Under the pieces are notes generated by a model. The model was not told the origin of the DNA, searched no databases, and saw only the letters and a list, made by a program, of their open reading frames with translations. Position numbers and translations under genes: made by a program. A stretch of 37,880 nt of DNA, from IMG/VR virus record IMGVR_UViG_3300025305_000055, positions 1 to 37,880 of that record; one strand, written 5' to 3'. Below, one piece after another: positions 12,966-21,274 of the stretch. This DNA comes from a virus. How positions within the stretch are numbered: the stretch's first letter is position 1; each line of letters opens with the position of its first letter.

Positions 12966-14643
12966 TGAAATTGCACGAACTCAGCTATTCAATTTAGAGC
13001 GCATTCTGCATCACAATGGTCCTGTAGTGATTGATATTGAAACACCCGGACAGGTTGATCCATATGCACAGGGCGCACGTATTCTCATGATCGGTGTAGC
13101 CTTATCTGATACCGAAGCTCATGTTTTTAAAGATCCATATATCAAGCCCTTATTGAAGATCCTTGAATCTAAATCGCTAATCGCGCATAACGCAAAGTTT
13201 GAACGCAATTGGCTCCGTAAGGCATACGGGTTTGAAGGGCATTTCATTGTCGATACCATGCTCCTTGCTCACTATGTTGATGAAGGTCAACCGACAGGGT
13301 TAGAGGCGCTCGCACAGTTACTATTTGATGCTCCAGCATATGGAGAAGATATTGATTACGTGAATGAGCCATGGGAATCCTACTCTGAATACTGTGCATT
13401 AGACTGTACATACACCTATGCCCTCTATGAGCTTTGGCAGTACCGTGCCAATGAATCCTACTTCAAATTCATCATGGAATTTAGTAAGGCAGTAGGGGAT
13501 ATGGAGTATAATGGTATTGGCTTTGATCATCGTGTCAATACTGAATTGCATGAGTATCTGTTGGAGCTAGAAACCGCTTACAAGCCCTACGCACCCGGCG
13601 TTAATCTCAACTCGCCCCAACAAGTCGCGAAGTGGTTGGTTGAAGCCGGTGTGCCACTAACCGAACGAACAAAGACAGGAAAACTGTCGGTGAGTGAAGA
13701 TGCGACCCTGCATCTCCGCAATCAATACCCGCTGGTTGACCAGTACCGGAAGTGGAAAGATATTCGTTCGCTGATCGTAAAATACACTACCAAGTGGCCT
13801 GACTACGTGATGCCAGATGGCCGTATCCATGCAAGCTATTTTCCATTAACTGACACGGGGCGACACTCAGCTAAAAATCCCAACATGCAACAAGTCCCAC
13901 GTGATCCCGAACACAAGATGAAACGTGTGTTCACGCCACGTGAGGGCCATGAGATGGTTTCATGGGATGCTTCACAAGTTGAACTTCGGGTTGCAGCAAT
14001 CATCGCTCCTGATCAACACATGTGCCAACTCTTTCGCGACGGTGTGGATATTCATGCCGCTACCGCCGAAACTATTGTGGGAGGAAAGGTTACCAATGAA
14101 GAACGACAACGAGCTAAAGCCATCAACTTTGGATTCCTGTATGGTATGGGAGCAACTAAGTTTGCCCAACATGCTTTCAAAGAATACGGAACGGTCTTCT
14201 CAATCGACGATGCCTACGCCGCCCGAAACTCTTATTTTAACGCCTACCCCGGGCTTAGAGAATGGCATGAGCGTACTGAGTATCGTGTCCGACACGACCA
14301 ATCTCTCACCACGATATTCGGACGAACGCGACACTTAGAAGACGTTGATTCGAACGATTCAAAGATTGTGTACCACACCATACGACAGGGGATTAATTTT
14401 CTTGTTCAATCCCCGGCTGCTGACATTACACACGCAGCACTGGTAGCATTGCAAGATTATAACGATGTCCACGTCGTAGCATCGGTTCATGACTCGGTTA
14501 TATGGGAACAACCAATCGGAACAGGAGAGGATATTGTAGCTACATTAATGGATGATGCATTATCGGTTTTGGATCTACATTTCGGTTTTTCAGCGCCCAT
14601 TCCTCTTGAGGCAGAATGGACAATAGGAGATCACTGGACATGA
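12958..14643 (+). CDS. Family A DNA polymerase with 3'-5' exonuclease
   Basis: A 561-residue PolA without the N-terminal 5' nuclease, as in many phages. The exonuclease motifs are Exo I DIE (D26, E28), Exo II HNAKFE (77-82, with Glu at the usual Asp position) and Exo III Y145/D149. The polymerase motifs are RHSAKNPNMQQ (302-312), motif A WDASQVELR with D337, motif B R383/K387/F391 (the Pol I Phe762 equivalent) and motif C VHDSV with D512. Motif C normally reads HDE; here the Glu is Ser513. It should be the replicative polymerase, working with the primase-helicase. ATG 12958 overlaps the helicase gene, and TGA overlaps the next ATG (ATGA). Confidence 0.95.
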   Translation: MSNEIARTQLFNLERILHHNGPVVIDIETPGQVDPYAQGARILMIGVALSDTEAHVFKDPYIKPLLKILESKSLIAHNAKFERNWLRKAYGFEGHFIVDTMLLAHYVDEGQPTGLEALAQLLFDAPAYGEDIDYVNEPWESYSEYCALDCTYTYALYELWQYRANESYFKFIMEFSKAVGDMEYNGIGFDHRVNTELHEYLLELETAYKPYAPGVNLNSPQQVAKWLVEAGVPLTERTKTGKLSVSEDATLHLRNQYPLVDQYRKWKDIRSLIVKYTTKWPDYVMPDGRIHASYFPLTDTGRHSAKNPNMQQVPRDPEHKMKRVFTPREGHEMVSWDASQVELRVAAIIAPDQHMCQLFRDGVDIHAATAETIVGGKVTNEERQRAKAINFGFLYGMGATKFAQHAFKEYGTVFSIDDAYAARNSYFNAYPGLREWHERTEYRVRHDQSLTTIFGRTRHLEDVDSNDSKIVYHTIRQGINFLVQSPAADITHAALVALQDYNDVHVVASVHDSVIWEQPIGTGEDIVATLMDDALSVLDLHFGFSAPIPLEAEWTIGDHWT

Positions 14644-14816
14644 GTAATATGGACGGATTCGCCGACGCCAGAGAAAAAGCATTTGCAGACGAGAGTGTTG
14701 GAACTTTCACGGGTGTCCGTTGCCCGGACTGCGAGTCTTACATGGAACGAGACGTCGACTGGCTGTACTGTTTAGAGTGCGGGTACGACGAAGAAGAAGA
14801 ATCAACCAAAGAATAG
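14640..14816 (+). CDS. Small zinc-ribbon protein (58 aa)
   Basis: ATG 14640 forms an ATGA overlap with the polymerase stop and is preferred over the in-frame ATG 14616. The 58-residue protein contains a CxxC-x12-CxxC zinc ribbon (CPDC, then CLEC) and an acidic C-terminus (DEEEESTKE). Coupling to the polymerase suggests a replication or transcription accessory role, but it is otherwise unidentified. A promoter for the next gene begins directly after its stop. Confidence 0.7.
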   Translation: MSNMDGFADAREKAFADESVGTFTGVRCPDCESYMERDVDWLYCLECGYDEEEESTKE

Positions 14817-14818
14817 TG

Positions 14819-14827
14819 TGGTATAAT
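14819..14827 (+). promoter_or_regulatory. Extended -10 promoter for nuclease/recombination genes
   Basis: TGG-TATAAT, perfect hexamer with TGN extension, starting three bases after the zinc-ribbon stop. Initiation near 14834 gives a leader of about 16 bases carrying the GGAGGG of the nuclease gene. Confidence 0.65.
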
Positions 14828-14849
14828 TAGTCTTATGGAGGGCAGCTTT

Positions 14850-15923
14850 ATGATTGACAATCCAGTGGTTCGTCCCATTGCAATTTCACCTACACGGGCG
14901 TTCCAACGGTGTAATCTCGCGTATCGATTTGGTTACGTTGATAACCTTCGACCTGTGCATCTCACCGCGCCGCTTCGTATGGGTATTGAAGCCCATAAGT
15001 TCTTTGAGAACGCAGAGAGCATGGGAGATGAAAAGGCACTATCACTTGTCGAGGAGCGCTGGAACGCATTAACAGCCGACCAGCGTGCGATTTACCAGAA
15101 CCGTGGGAAAGGAGACAGGGTTCTCCCACCACTTCCCGATGATCTCCGCCGTATCGTTCGATCCTATCGTTTCCAATATCAAGACGATAACTGGGAAGTA
15201 GAGGGTGTTGAACATAAGTTGGACGTTGAAATCGATGGTCGGCGACACGTTGGTATTATGGACCTTCTCGTTCGTGATGAACGCTTTGGTGAGGGTCTAA
15301 CATTAATAGACCGCAAAACAACCGGACGCATCCCTGACGATAGTGTTCAACTCAATGATCCGCAGCTTGCGTTCTATGCGGGGTTGTGGAACCGTCAGAA
15401 CATAGAACAGATTGAGCAGGTAGTCTTTGACTATATCTTAACGAAAGCTCCAACTACTCCTTCAGTCGTTGGGTTGAAAGATAAGCCAAGATCAGACGGC
15501 ACATATGCTGATGGCAAAGGACCGCGCATATCGAGTCGTGCTATTGAGACCACAGTCTTTGAATACATCGATGCGGTTGAAAAGGCATCATGGGAACATC
15601 CAACAATAAACCTATCTGAATATGATAGGCAGATTACGGACTTAAATTTGAAGCCCAGTCCATTTTTTCGCAGGCGCGTCATCCGTATGACACCGAATAT
15701 TATTCAGACGGCGTTACGAGATATCAGGGCTACAAATTCGTTCATCAATGCCGCGACTAAAGCAAATGTTTTCCCGCGATCTGTGGGACCATTTACCTGC
15801 CCCTCATGTCAATTCAAGGGTATCTGTGGGGCTGAGTTACAGGGAGATGAAGATCTAGTTAAAGAGGAACTACGACAATTCGAGAAAAGCGACTATTGGG
15901 ATCGTTACCATGCGCCAGCCTAA
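14850..15923 (+). CDS. Cas4/RecB-like PD-(D/E)XK nuclease with Fe-S cysteines
   Basis: ATG 14850 is chosen because GGAGGG (14837-14842) sits 7 bases upstream; the frame extends to ATG 14835. The 357-residue protein has the RecB-nuclease pattern: H49 in GIEAHKFF, D138 in GIMDLL, D154/K156 in LIDRKT, and Q172/Y176 in the QLAFY box. One Cys near the N-terminus (C21, FQRCNLAYRF) plus C317, C320 and C326 (CPSCQFKGIC) match the four-Cys iron-sulfur cluster of Cas4/AddB-type exonucleases. It probably resects DNA ends for the adjacent annealing-type recombination genes. No CRISPR array or other cas gene is present, so Cas4-like refers to fold only. Confidence 0.85.
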   Translation: MIDNPVVRPIAISPTRAFQRCNLAYRFGYVDNLRPVHLTAPLRMGIEAHKFFENAESMGDEKALSLVEERWNALTADQRAIYQNRGKGDRVLPPLPDDLRRIVRSYRFQYQDDNWEVEGVEHKLDVEIDGRRHVGIMDLLVRDERFGEGLTLIDRKTTGRIPDDSVQLNDPQLAFYAGLWNRQNIEQIEQVVFDYILTKAPTTPSVVGLKDKPRSDGTYADGKGPRISSRAIETTVFEYIDAVEKASWEHPTINLSEYDRQITDLNLKPSPFFRRRVIRMTPNIIQTALRDIRATNSFINAATKANVFPRSVGPFTCPSCQFKGICGAELQGDEDLVKEELRQFEKSDYWDRYHAPA

Positions 15924-16122
15924 TGAGGGGGAGACACACACATATAGGGTCTATGGTGTAGAAGAAAGCGAGCCGTTTGAAATCGAGGGTCAACGATGTG
16001 TGATCAACGAGTACGGTGACGCAACGTTTGTAGAAGTGTTCAACGATGGTGTGCCTGTATTTACCATACAAGCAAATCTCGTTAAGTATATAAGGAGGGC
16101 AGATGCCAGTCCCACAGAGTGA
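15910..16122 (+). CDS. Small hypothetical protein (70 aa)
   Basis: A 70-residue acidic, beta-rich protein (THTYRVYGVEESEPFEIEG, later DGVPVFTIQANLV). It overlaps the nuclease gene by 14 bases and the ATPase gene by 20, consistent with coupled translation. No SD precedes ATG 15910. No family recognised. Confidence 0.55.
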   Translation: MRQPNEGETHTYRVYGVEESEPFEIEGQRCVINEYGDATFVEVFNDGVPVFTIQANLVKYIRRADASPTE

Positions 16123-16888
16123 AGTCGAGGCTGCTACGCCGGAAACTCCGGGAGCACCACGAGGAGAAGCCCCGACAATTACTAAGGCTAATAGTCAATC
16201 GTATCATCGGCTATTCGTCGTGTACTCACAACCGGGCGCGGGTAAAACACATTTAATTGGAACCGTACATAGCGCAGGTAAGAAAGTACTATTGATTGAT
16301 TGTGATTTCGGCGGTGCGGAAACTCTTGACCAGCTACCTATCGACACCGTTAGACTCAACACACTCGAAGAGTGGTATGGATTGTCTGAGTGGCTCGAAG
16401 CTGGAAACGCTGAGAACTATGATGTCATTGCGTACGATACAGGGTCCACCCTACAGGAGATGCTTGCTGGAGAGGCACTCGTGAAATTGGGTGCCCATGA
16501 GGATTTTGGCAACCATTATAAGGTTGTACGTGATATGATGGTTAGGCATTTTCAAGAGTTGAAAAAGCGTGACGTGACACTCATTGTCACTGCACATGAG
16601 CATATCGACTATCAGGGTGTCGGAGAAAACTGGTCACAGAAGACGATTTCAGAGGTCAGACCAGAATTTGTGAACTCTGTATGGCGTGGGATTAACCGAA
16701 TCACGTCTGTTATAGGCCGCTTGACGCTTGTGAAAGCTGAGGGCGGAGGTTGGGAGCGGCGATTGGACTTCCAAGAGAAGCCCGTCATCACCGCAAAAGA
16801 TAGATCAGGTCGTCTTCCCGCAAGGATGGATGACCCCACATGGACGAAGATCGTCCAAGCATTGGAGGGCACTCGTGCCAGCAAGTGA
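16103..16888 (+). CDS. Sak4-like RecA-fold ATPase (AAA_24 type)
   Basis: A 261-residue protein starting at ATG 16103 with AAGGAGGG nearby. Walker A is SQPGAGKT (42-49), followed by KKVLLIDCDFGG. Walker B is YDVIAYDTGS (D112), with a sensor-like LIVTAHEH near 163-170. These features match phage Sak4/AAA_24 single-domain RecA-like ATPases that promote single-strand annealing. The next gene is DUF669-like, its usual partner, which strengthens the call. The Ala/Pro-rich first 30 residues are likely disordered. Confidence 0.85.
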   Translation: MPVPQSEVEAATPETPGAPRGEAPTITKANSQSYHRLFVVYSQPGAGKTHLIGTVHSAGKKVLLIDCDFGGAETLDQLPIDTVRLNTLEEWYGLSEWLEAGNAENYDVIAYDTGSTLQEMLAGEALVKLGAHEDFGNHYKVVRDMMVRHFQELKKRDVTLIVTAHEHIDYQGVGENWSQKTISEVRPEFVNSVWRGINRITSVIGRLTLVKAEGGGWERRLDFQEKPVITAKDRSGRLPARMDDPTWTKIVQALEGTRASK

Positions 16889-17375
16889 TCGTAGTTTTCA
16901 GTCTAAGGATAGCCAGCGTGGGTCATCTGGATTCAGCAGACCTATCGTTCCTGATGGGAACTACCAGTTGGAAATTATTGATTCAGAGGAGCGCAAGTTT
17001 AACTCGGGCAATGAAGGCGTAATTGCCACGTTCGAGATTGTCGATGGTCCGGTAGGCGCTGAAGAGCATGTCGGAACGCAGCTTACTTCGGCGTTCGTAG
17101 ATTCTGAAGCATCGTACTGGTTCCAACGTAGTTTCGCTGAAGCGCTCAATGGTATGGAATACCCTGAAGGACAACAGGTAGCCGTTCCGTGGTCTTCCGC
17201 AAATGGAAAGCACGTTGGGGCTGTACTGACAGCAGAAGTTGGTCGTGACTGGGTGAACCGTCAGGGTGAGACTGTCAAGGGACAGTTAGAGTCTAAGATT
17301 AAGCGCTTCGTCGATCACCGCCCGTGGGGTAAGACAGAAGAGCTTATTGAAGAGTTCTCGTCACTGGGTGTCTAA
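16875..17375 (+). CDS. DUF669-like ssDNA-binding protein
   Basis: GGAGGG (16864-16869) lies five bases before GTG 16875, which gives a 166-residue protein; longer in-frame starts would overlap the ATPase gene more deeply. The sequence (PIVPDGNYQLEIIDSEERKF, then ATFEIVDGPVGAEEHVG) follows the DUF669 pattern of phage OB-fold single-stranded-DNA-binding proteins that accompany Sak4. It should coat ssDNA for annealing and replication. It overlaps the ATPase gene by 14 bases and the VRR-NUC gene at its own 3' end. Confidence 0.75.
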   Translation: MPASDRSFQSKDSQRGSSGFSRPIVPDGNYQLEIIDSEERKFNSGNEGVIATFEIVDGPVGAEEHVGTQLTSAFVDSEASYWFQRSFAEALNGMEYPEGQQVAVPWSSANGKHVGAVLTAEVGRDWVNRQGETVKGQLESKIKRFVDHRPWGKTEELIEEFSSLGV

Positions 17376-17679
17376 TCCAGAGACTCGTCTCCAACAATCC
17401 ATTATCCGCCACCTCCAATCGGAGGTGGGTGGATGGTGGGTTAAGTATCATGGGTCTGCTATCACACGAGCCGGAATACCGGATATTTTGGGCGGCTGTG
17501 AGGGACTTTTTTTCGCGTTCGAAGTAAAAACATCAACAGGAAAGACAACAAAGATTCAAGACTACACACTAAAGGAACTCAACGATAGCGGCGCAGGTGT
17601 CGCTCGTGTTGTCGATAACCCTAAAGATGCTGTAGCGATTGTACACACAGCCTTAACTAACAGGAGGCAACATGATTAA
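17368..17679 (+). CDS. VRR-NUC domain nuclease
   Basis: A compact nuclease of about 103 residues from GTG 17368 (TTG 17347 would add seven). The PD-(D/E)XK core is visible: an early Glu in ETRLQQSIIRHL, the Asp of GIPDILGG, and the E-x-K of FFAFEVKTSTGK. Stand-alone VRR-NUC proteins are common next to phage replication genes and are thought to cut Holliday or replication-fork structures. It overlaps both neighbours by 8 bases. Confidence 0.85.
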   Translation: MSNPETRLQQSIIRHLQSEVGGWWVKYHGSAITRAGIPDILGGCEGLFFAFEVKTSTGKTTKIQDYTLKELNDSGAGVARVVDNPKDAVAIVHTALTNRRQHD

Positions 17680-18295
17680 TGAGAGTGACCTTATCGCTGA
17701 ATTGCGTGGTGGCGGTGATACGCAAGTAACTGCGGAAGAATTTGCTGCACAGGTAAAAGGTATGACTGAGGAACAGGCTATGGAATCCTCAGAAACGAAA
17801 GTTCTTACGATGTTCTCTGAGATCGCTATGTCGCATGGATTCACTCCAACACTCGCAGTAAGTTTATTGGCTGAGGCCGGACGAAATTTTGAGATCGATG
17901 CCGAGTGGACACCAGAGGATTCCATTCATATTAGTGATTGGTTAAAGGAAGCACAGGCTAGAAAACGTCGCGCAGGATCAGAGCTTCCGTATGAACCAGA
18001 TACTGAAGGCGCATTAAAGCTTCCAGTGCCTGTGACAGATGGAATTACGCTCCCACAAGACCCGGAACCTATCGAACCTGAGATCGTACCCAGTAAATCC
18101 GCATCAACGCACACGGTAACCACAAAAGAGATTGTCGTCAATTTCAAGGATCGTGATGAAGCGGATGAGTTCCTTAAGATGTTCGAACTGGGAGAACCTG
18201 TTAGCTTAGGCAAACCGGGCAATGCGCGAATTGTTATGCAAGTCGCGAGTTATTCGGCACAAGAGGCTGCATGGGAAAACTTCTCCGTAGCTTAA
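17672..18295 (+). CDS. Hypothetical protein at end of replication operon (207 aa)
   Basis: A 207-residue acidic protein starting at ATG 17672 behind AGGAGG. It has a helical N-terminal half (TPTLAVSLLAEAGRNFEIDA), a Pro-rich linker (PVPVTDGITLPQDPEP) and a compact C-terminal alpha/beta segment (TTKEIVVNFKDRDEADEFL). No family recognised. Operon position suggests a replication or recombination accessory. Its TAA directly abuts the stop of the convergent metallophosphatase. Confidence 0.7.
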   Translation: MINESDLIAELRGGGDTQVTAEEFAAQVKGMTEEQAMESSETKVLTMFSEIAMSHGFTPTLAVSLLAEAGRNFEIDAEWTPEDSIHISDWLKEAQARKRRAGSELPYEPDTEGALKLPVPVTDGITLPQDPEPIEPEIVPSKSASTHTVTTKEIVVNFKDRDEADEFLKMFELGEPVSLGKPGNARIVMQVASYSAQEAAWENFSVA

Positions 18296-18976
18296 CTACC
18301 AGTCCGAATTCAAAGGATCGTACGGGACGTAAGTAACGCCTACACGCTTGTTGTTGTGTATGTCTAACAACACGCCACCTACGTTTGGATGGAGGTTCTT
18401 CCCCTTTTCATACGGTGTCTGAGATTGGAAACACGCAGCGTTAACGCCGGTGACTCCTTTCTCATACACCGAGTTGAAGAAGTGAAAGTGTCCGACAAGC
18501 AAGATGTCAGGGGTAATTTCGTTCCTCCAGATCTCTTGTTGTGCCCGATAGCTTTTAGCAAGCCCCGGACTTCCACCCGGATGGTATAGACGAATCTTTA
18601 CTCCGTGGATGGAGACGAACGCTTCGTCATTGCCCATGAATTTAAAGTCATCACGCTGCTTACAAACTGCTCGAACCGGATTGTATCCACTCTCTTTCAT
18701 GAGAGAGATGTCATGGTTCCCGGTAATGATTGAAGTCTTCAGTCCAGTGTCGGGATACTTGGCTACAGCATAATCGACCATTTCATCCGCAGAATCCAAG
18801 AACCGTAAAAATTCTGACCCTCTGTGGCTCATACGCCCTTCAAAAAGGTCACCGACGTGTAATATCTCCTCGGCACCTTCGCGTTTAGCGAACCGTAAGA
18901 ACTTACGGAGTGCGCTGAGTTGCTGGAACTTAGATCCTAGATGTGTGTCCGATACAACCGCAATGCGGAACGACAC
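18296..18976 (-). CDS. Calcineurin-like metallophosphoesterase
   Basis: A 226-residue protein starting at GTG 18976 with GGAGA seven bases upstream. The metallophosphoesterase motifs are complete: VVSDTHLGS (D, H), HVGDLFEG, ITGNHD and VGHFHFF. It could be an SbcD/Mre11-type nuclease or a nucleotide/phosphoprotein phosphatase. No ATPase partner of the SbcC/Rad50 type is seen in the window. It is the last gene of the late operon, directly after the holin-like gene, and meets the replication operon tail-to-tail with no gap. Confidence 0.85.
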   Translation of the reverse strand: MSFRIAVVSDTHLGSKFQQLSALRKFLRFAKREGAEEILHVGDLFEGRMSHRGSEFLRFLDSADEMVDYAVAKYPDTGLKTSIITGNHDISLMKESGYNPVRAVCKQRDDFKFMGNDEAFVSIHGVKIRLYHPGGSPGLAKSYRAQQEIWRNEITPDILLVGHFHFFNSVYEKGVTGVNAACFQSQTPYEKGKNLHPNVGGVLLDIHNNKRVGVTYVPYDPLNSDW

Positions 18977-19198
18977 TTATTGTCTCCAGCGGAACGCCTT
19001 ATCCGCTGCCAGTAAAATTCCCACAATGAGAGCCGACACGCTCGGCCCGACGAGGTTGCTAAAGTCTGCCGACTCCAAAGCGATCTGGATGGCCGGGATT
19101 GCGGCAACAAGCGCTGACGCAAAGGCTCCCTTAAACCATCGCTTAAGTAATACATTATTTTTACGGGCTGCTGCACTGCCACATGTACATTCTCGCAT
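18977..19198 (-). CDS. Holin-like membrane protein (73 aa)
   Basis: The ATG at 19198 has GGAGG four bases upstream and is preferred over a longer in-frame start at 19252. The 73-residue protein has two hydrophobic segments, about 23-41 (KGAFASALVAAIPAIQIAL) and 48-66 (LVGPSVSALIVGILLAADK), with a basic N-terminus. That topology, size and position beside an XhlA-like gene fit a holin or holin-like lysis protein. An unusual CTC pair lies near the N-terminus. No endolysin is recognised next to it. Confidence 0.65.
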   Translation of the reverse strand: MRECTCGSAAARKNNVLLKRWFKGAFASALVAAIPAIQIALESADFSNLVGPSVSALIVGILLAADKAFRWRQ

Positions 19199-19215
19199 AT
19201 GACCTCCTTTGTATA

Positions 19216-19446
19216 TTATTGTGAGGCTAACATCCATGCTAAGGATGCCCATCCGCCTAAGTTAAGGACTCCCAAACTGACGGCCCACCGCATGGCACGG
19301 TTTTCGCTTGATGATATTCTATCACGTAAATTGGATTCTCTTCGATCTATTTCCTCCCTCGGAACAATTATCTTGGTTACAGCGACTTGAAATTCCGCTA
19401 ATTGCTTAGTGAGCGCAATAATCTCCGTTCGTTCGTTACCGTTCAC
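19216..19446 (-). CDS. XhlA-like lysis-associated membrane protein
   Basis: A 76-residue protein read from GTG 19446. It has a charged coiled-coil N-terminal part (ALTKQLAEFQVAVTKI, then REEIDRRESNLRDRI) followed by one C-terminal membrane helix (about 53-74, AVSLGVLNLGGWASLAWML). This is the layout of the haemolysin XhlA family found beside phage holins. It may assist lysis or anchor a complex in the membrane. No SD is visible at the GTG. Confidence 0.6.
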   Translation of the reverse strand: MNGNERTEIIALTKQLAEFQVAVTKIIVPREEIDRRESNLRDRISSSENRAMRWAVSLGVLNLGGWASLAWMLASQ

Positions 19447-19448
19447 AA

Positions 19449-19931
19449 TTAATTATCGGATCGGTCTAAATCTTCAGGCCAGAGAACTGTTAGTTGTTCG
19501 GGTGTCGAGGCAGAGGAGAGGTCAAAAGTTTCTGGTATGTCACGCAGCGCTTGCTTTGCCGTACTTGCGGCGTCCTGTTCGTCGGTGTCACCGTCCTCGA
19601 CGGCTCGCATAAACGTGATGTCTAATTCTAACAATGCCTTGTCACGGTCAATACGAATGTCATCCATATGAATGCCACGGGCTTCAGCCATATCAACAAC
19701 AACATCATTCCCATCATCTGACCATGCGTTACGGAATAGTCGATGTGTGGGGATCTCGTTTGCTTCGATAATACGATATGCGACACCCGCTGGAACATTC
19801 CGCTCTACACAGGTGTCAAGAAGCTCTTCTTCATCTGCATAAAATCCCTGCTCAATGCTCTGATACACCGGACTAACAACATTAAGTATATTAGTGTCTG
19901 GGTTGATAAAAACAATACGCTTATCTGGCAT
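19449..19931 (-). CDS. Tail-fibre-associated protein (160 aa)
   Basis: A 160-residue acidic protein coupled to the fibre gene by a TAATG junction. Residues about 79-137 contain the pattern DMAEARGIHMDDIRIDRDK, then LLELDITFMRAVEDGD and KQALRDI. This helical motif is common in proteins encoded just after phage tail fibres (DMxxAR..H.D.iR..R...L..LD..f.rA.E.GD...KQ.LRD). A role in fibre assembly or as a chaperone is likely from position. The N-terminal half is unassigned. Confidence 0.6.
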   Translation of the reverse strand: MPDKRIVFINPDTNILNVVSPVYQSIEQGFYADEEELLDTCVERNVPAGVAYRIIEANEIPTHRLFRNAWSDDGNDVVVDMAEARGIHMDDIRIDRDKALLELDITFMRAVEDGDTDEQDAASTAKQALRDIPETFDLSSASTPEQLTVLWPEDLDRSDN

Positions 19932-21274
19932 TACTGATCTCCATGTCCCACGCAGTAAAAGTAGTCCCCATCACTCAACGTTCCATTATTATCCGTTACT
20001 CGGAAATCAACTGCTCCTGCGGCAACGCCCCCCGCCGTAGTATTAACCGTGCGTGTATATCCAGTGCCTGTAATTCCTGATACCACCCAATTCGCGCTAG
20101 AGAAGTCAGTGGCGATGGTGAACGTGATGAGACCCGTACCGCCATCCGTGGTGCTGGTTAAATTATAGGCCGTGCCTTGAACGGTTGCGGCATAATTACT
20201 TTTTCCGTAGAATTTCGCTACGCCCGGTGAGTGTTTAATCAAATCCGGCGGGGCGTAAGTGTCTTCATTGGTCTCGCCCTCTAGCGCGGCCTGATCAGCC
20301 TGTGATGGCCCTGCGGCAACTGAAGCCCATACCGGGTTGGCTGACGTACCCTGCGTCTTGAGGAAGTAGCCAGACGTTCCGGCGGCAAGTTCAGACGGCA
20401 CGCCTGACCCCGCATAGTACTGGATGCCCCCTTGTGTACCGTGAGCCGTCTTCGCTAGCGTTACGGCATTATCGGCTAAATGGGCCGAATCAATACTGCC
20501 ATCGGCATAATGTTCGCTATCAATCGCATCATCAGCGATATGGGCATTATCAATGCTTCCGTCAGCATAATGCTCGCTATCAATTGCGTCATCTGCGATA
20601 TGAGCATTATCAATGCTACCATCGGCGTAATGCTCAGAATCAATCGCATCGTCCGCAATTTTAGAAGCTGATATAACGTCCCCAGCGAGATGTGCCGCAT
20701 CAATCGATCCGTCCGTGTAGTGTTCGCTATCAATTGCGTCATCTGCGATTTTAGATCCCGAGATAACGTCCCCGGCTAGATGCACTGCATCTATGCTTCC
20801 GTCAGTATAATGCTCAGAATCAATCGCATCATCAGCGATCTTGGCCCCCGTGATAGCGTCTGCGTTAACCTTAGCTGTGGTGACAGCGCTCGATGCAATA
20901 TGAGCCGCATCAATTGAGGCGTCAGTGTAATGCTCAGAGTCAATTGCGTCGTCCGCTATCTTAGCTCCGGTAACGGCATCTGCGGATAAGTGAACGGTGT
21001 CTATCGAACCGTCTACATAATGATCACTGTCGATAGCGTTCGCAACATCGGGCATGAGTTGAACCCACGCAGAGCCATTATATTTAATAAACCGACTCGC
21101 ATCCGTGTCATAGAACGTATCGCCTTCGTCTGGAGATCCCGGCTTGGCGCTATTTGCACCAATACCAAACAGTGATGAATCAAGATCATCTAGAAATGCG
21201 TTGATGAAGGCATCTTGATCGATAGCAGTTGTATCGGAATCTTTTTGCCAAGCTTTATTTGTTGTAGTAGCCAT
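19931..21274 (-). CDS. Tail fibre with DAIDSEHYxDGSID repeats
   Basis: A 447-residue fibre. It has a short N-terminal attachment region (EGDTFYDTDASRFIKYNGSA). A central repeat region about 200 residues long holds seven AIDS(D/E)HY units alternating with GAKIADD-type units. A glycine/threonine-rich C-terminal beta domain ends in DYFYCVGHGDQ. Such hydrophilic repeats form trimeric fibrous shafts, and the C-terminus would be the receptor-binding tip. It links by TAATG to both the preceding and following genes. The target receptor is unknown. Confidence 0.8.
   Translation of the reverse strand: MATTTNKAWQKDSDTTAIDQDAFINAFLDDLDSSLFGIGANSAKPGSPDEGDTFYDTDASRFIKYNGSAWVQLMPDVANAIDSDHYVDGSIDTVHLSADAVTGAKIADDAIDSEHYTDASIDAAHIASSAVTTAKVNADAITGAKIADDAIDSEHYTDGSIDAVHLAGDVISGSKIADDAIDSEHYTDGSIDAAHLAGDVISASKIADDAIDSEHYADGSIDNAHIADDAIDSEHYADGSIDNAHIADDAIDSEHYADGSIDSAHLADNAVTLAKTAHGTQGGIQYYAGSGVPSELAAGTSGYFLKTQGTSANPVWASVAAGPSQADQAALEGETNEDTYAPPDLIKHSPGVAKFYGKSNYAATVQGTAYNLTSTTDGGTGLITFTIATDFSSANWVVSGITGTGYTRTVNTTAGGVAAGAVDFRVTDNNGTLSDGDYFYCVGHGDQ
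20478..21040 (-). repeat. Tandem coding repeats in tail fibre
   Basis: This block encodes the AIDS(D/E)HY repeat units, several nearly identical at the DNA level in the 20478-20740 part, where three ADGSIDxAH(I/L)AD units follow each other directly. Near-identical units could recombine and change shaft length. Confidence 0.75.

Noticed and set aside
13925-14338. 137-codon frame inside the polymerase
   Set aside because: It overlaps PolA motifs A and B in another frame and has no SD or coding character.
14850-15923. True Cas4 of a CRISPR system
   Set aside because: No CRISPR array or other cas gene is visible, and the neighbours are phage recombination genes; only the fold is Cas4-like.
20478-21040. 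CRISPR array
   Set aside because: The repeats are in-frame coding units of a fibre protein without unique spacers of constant length.
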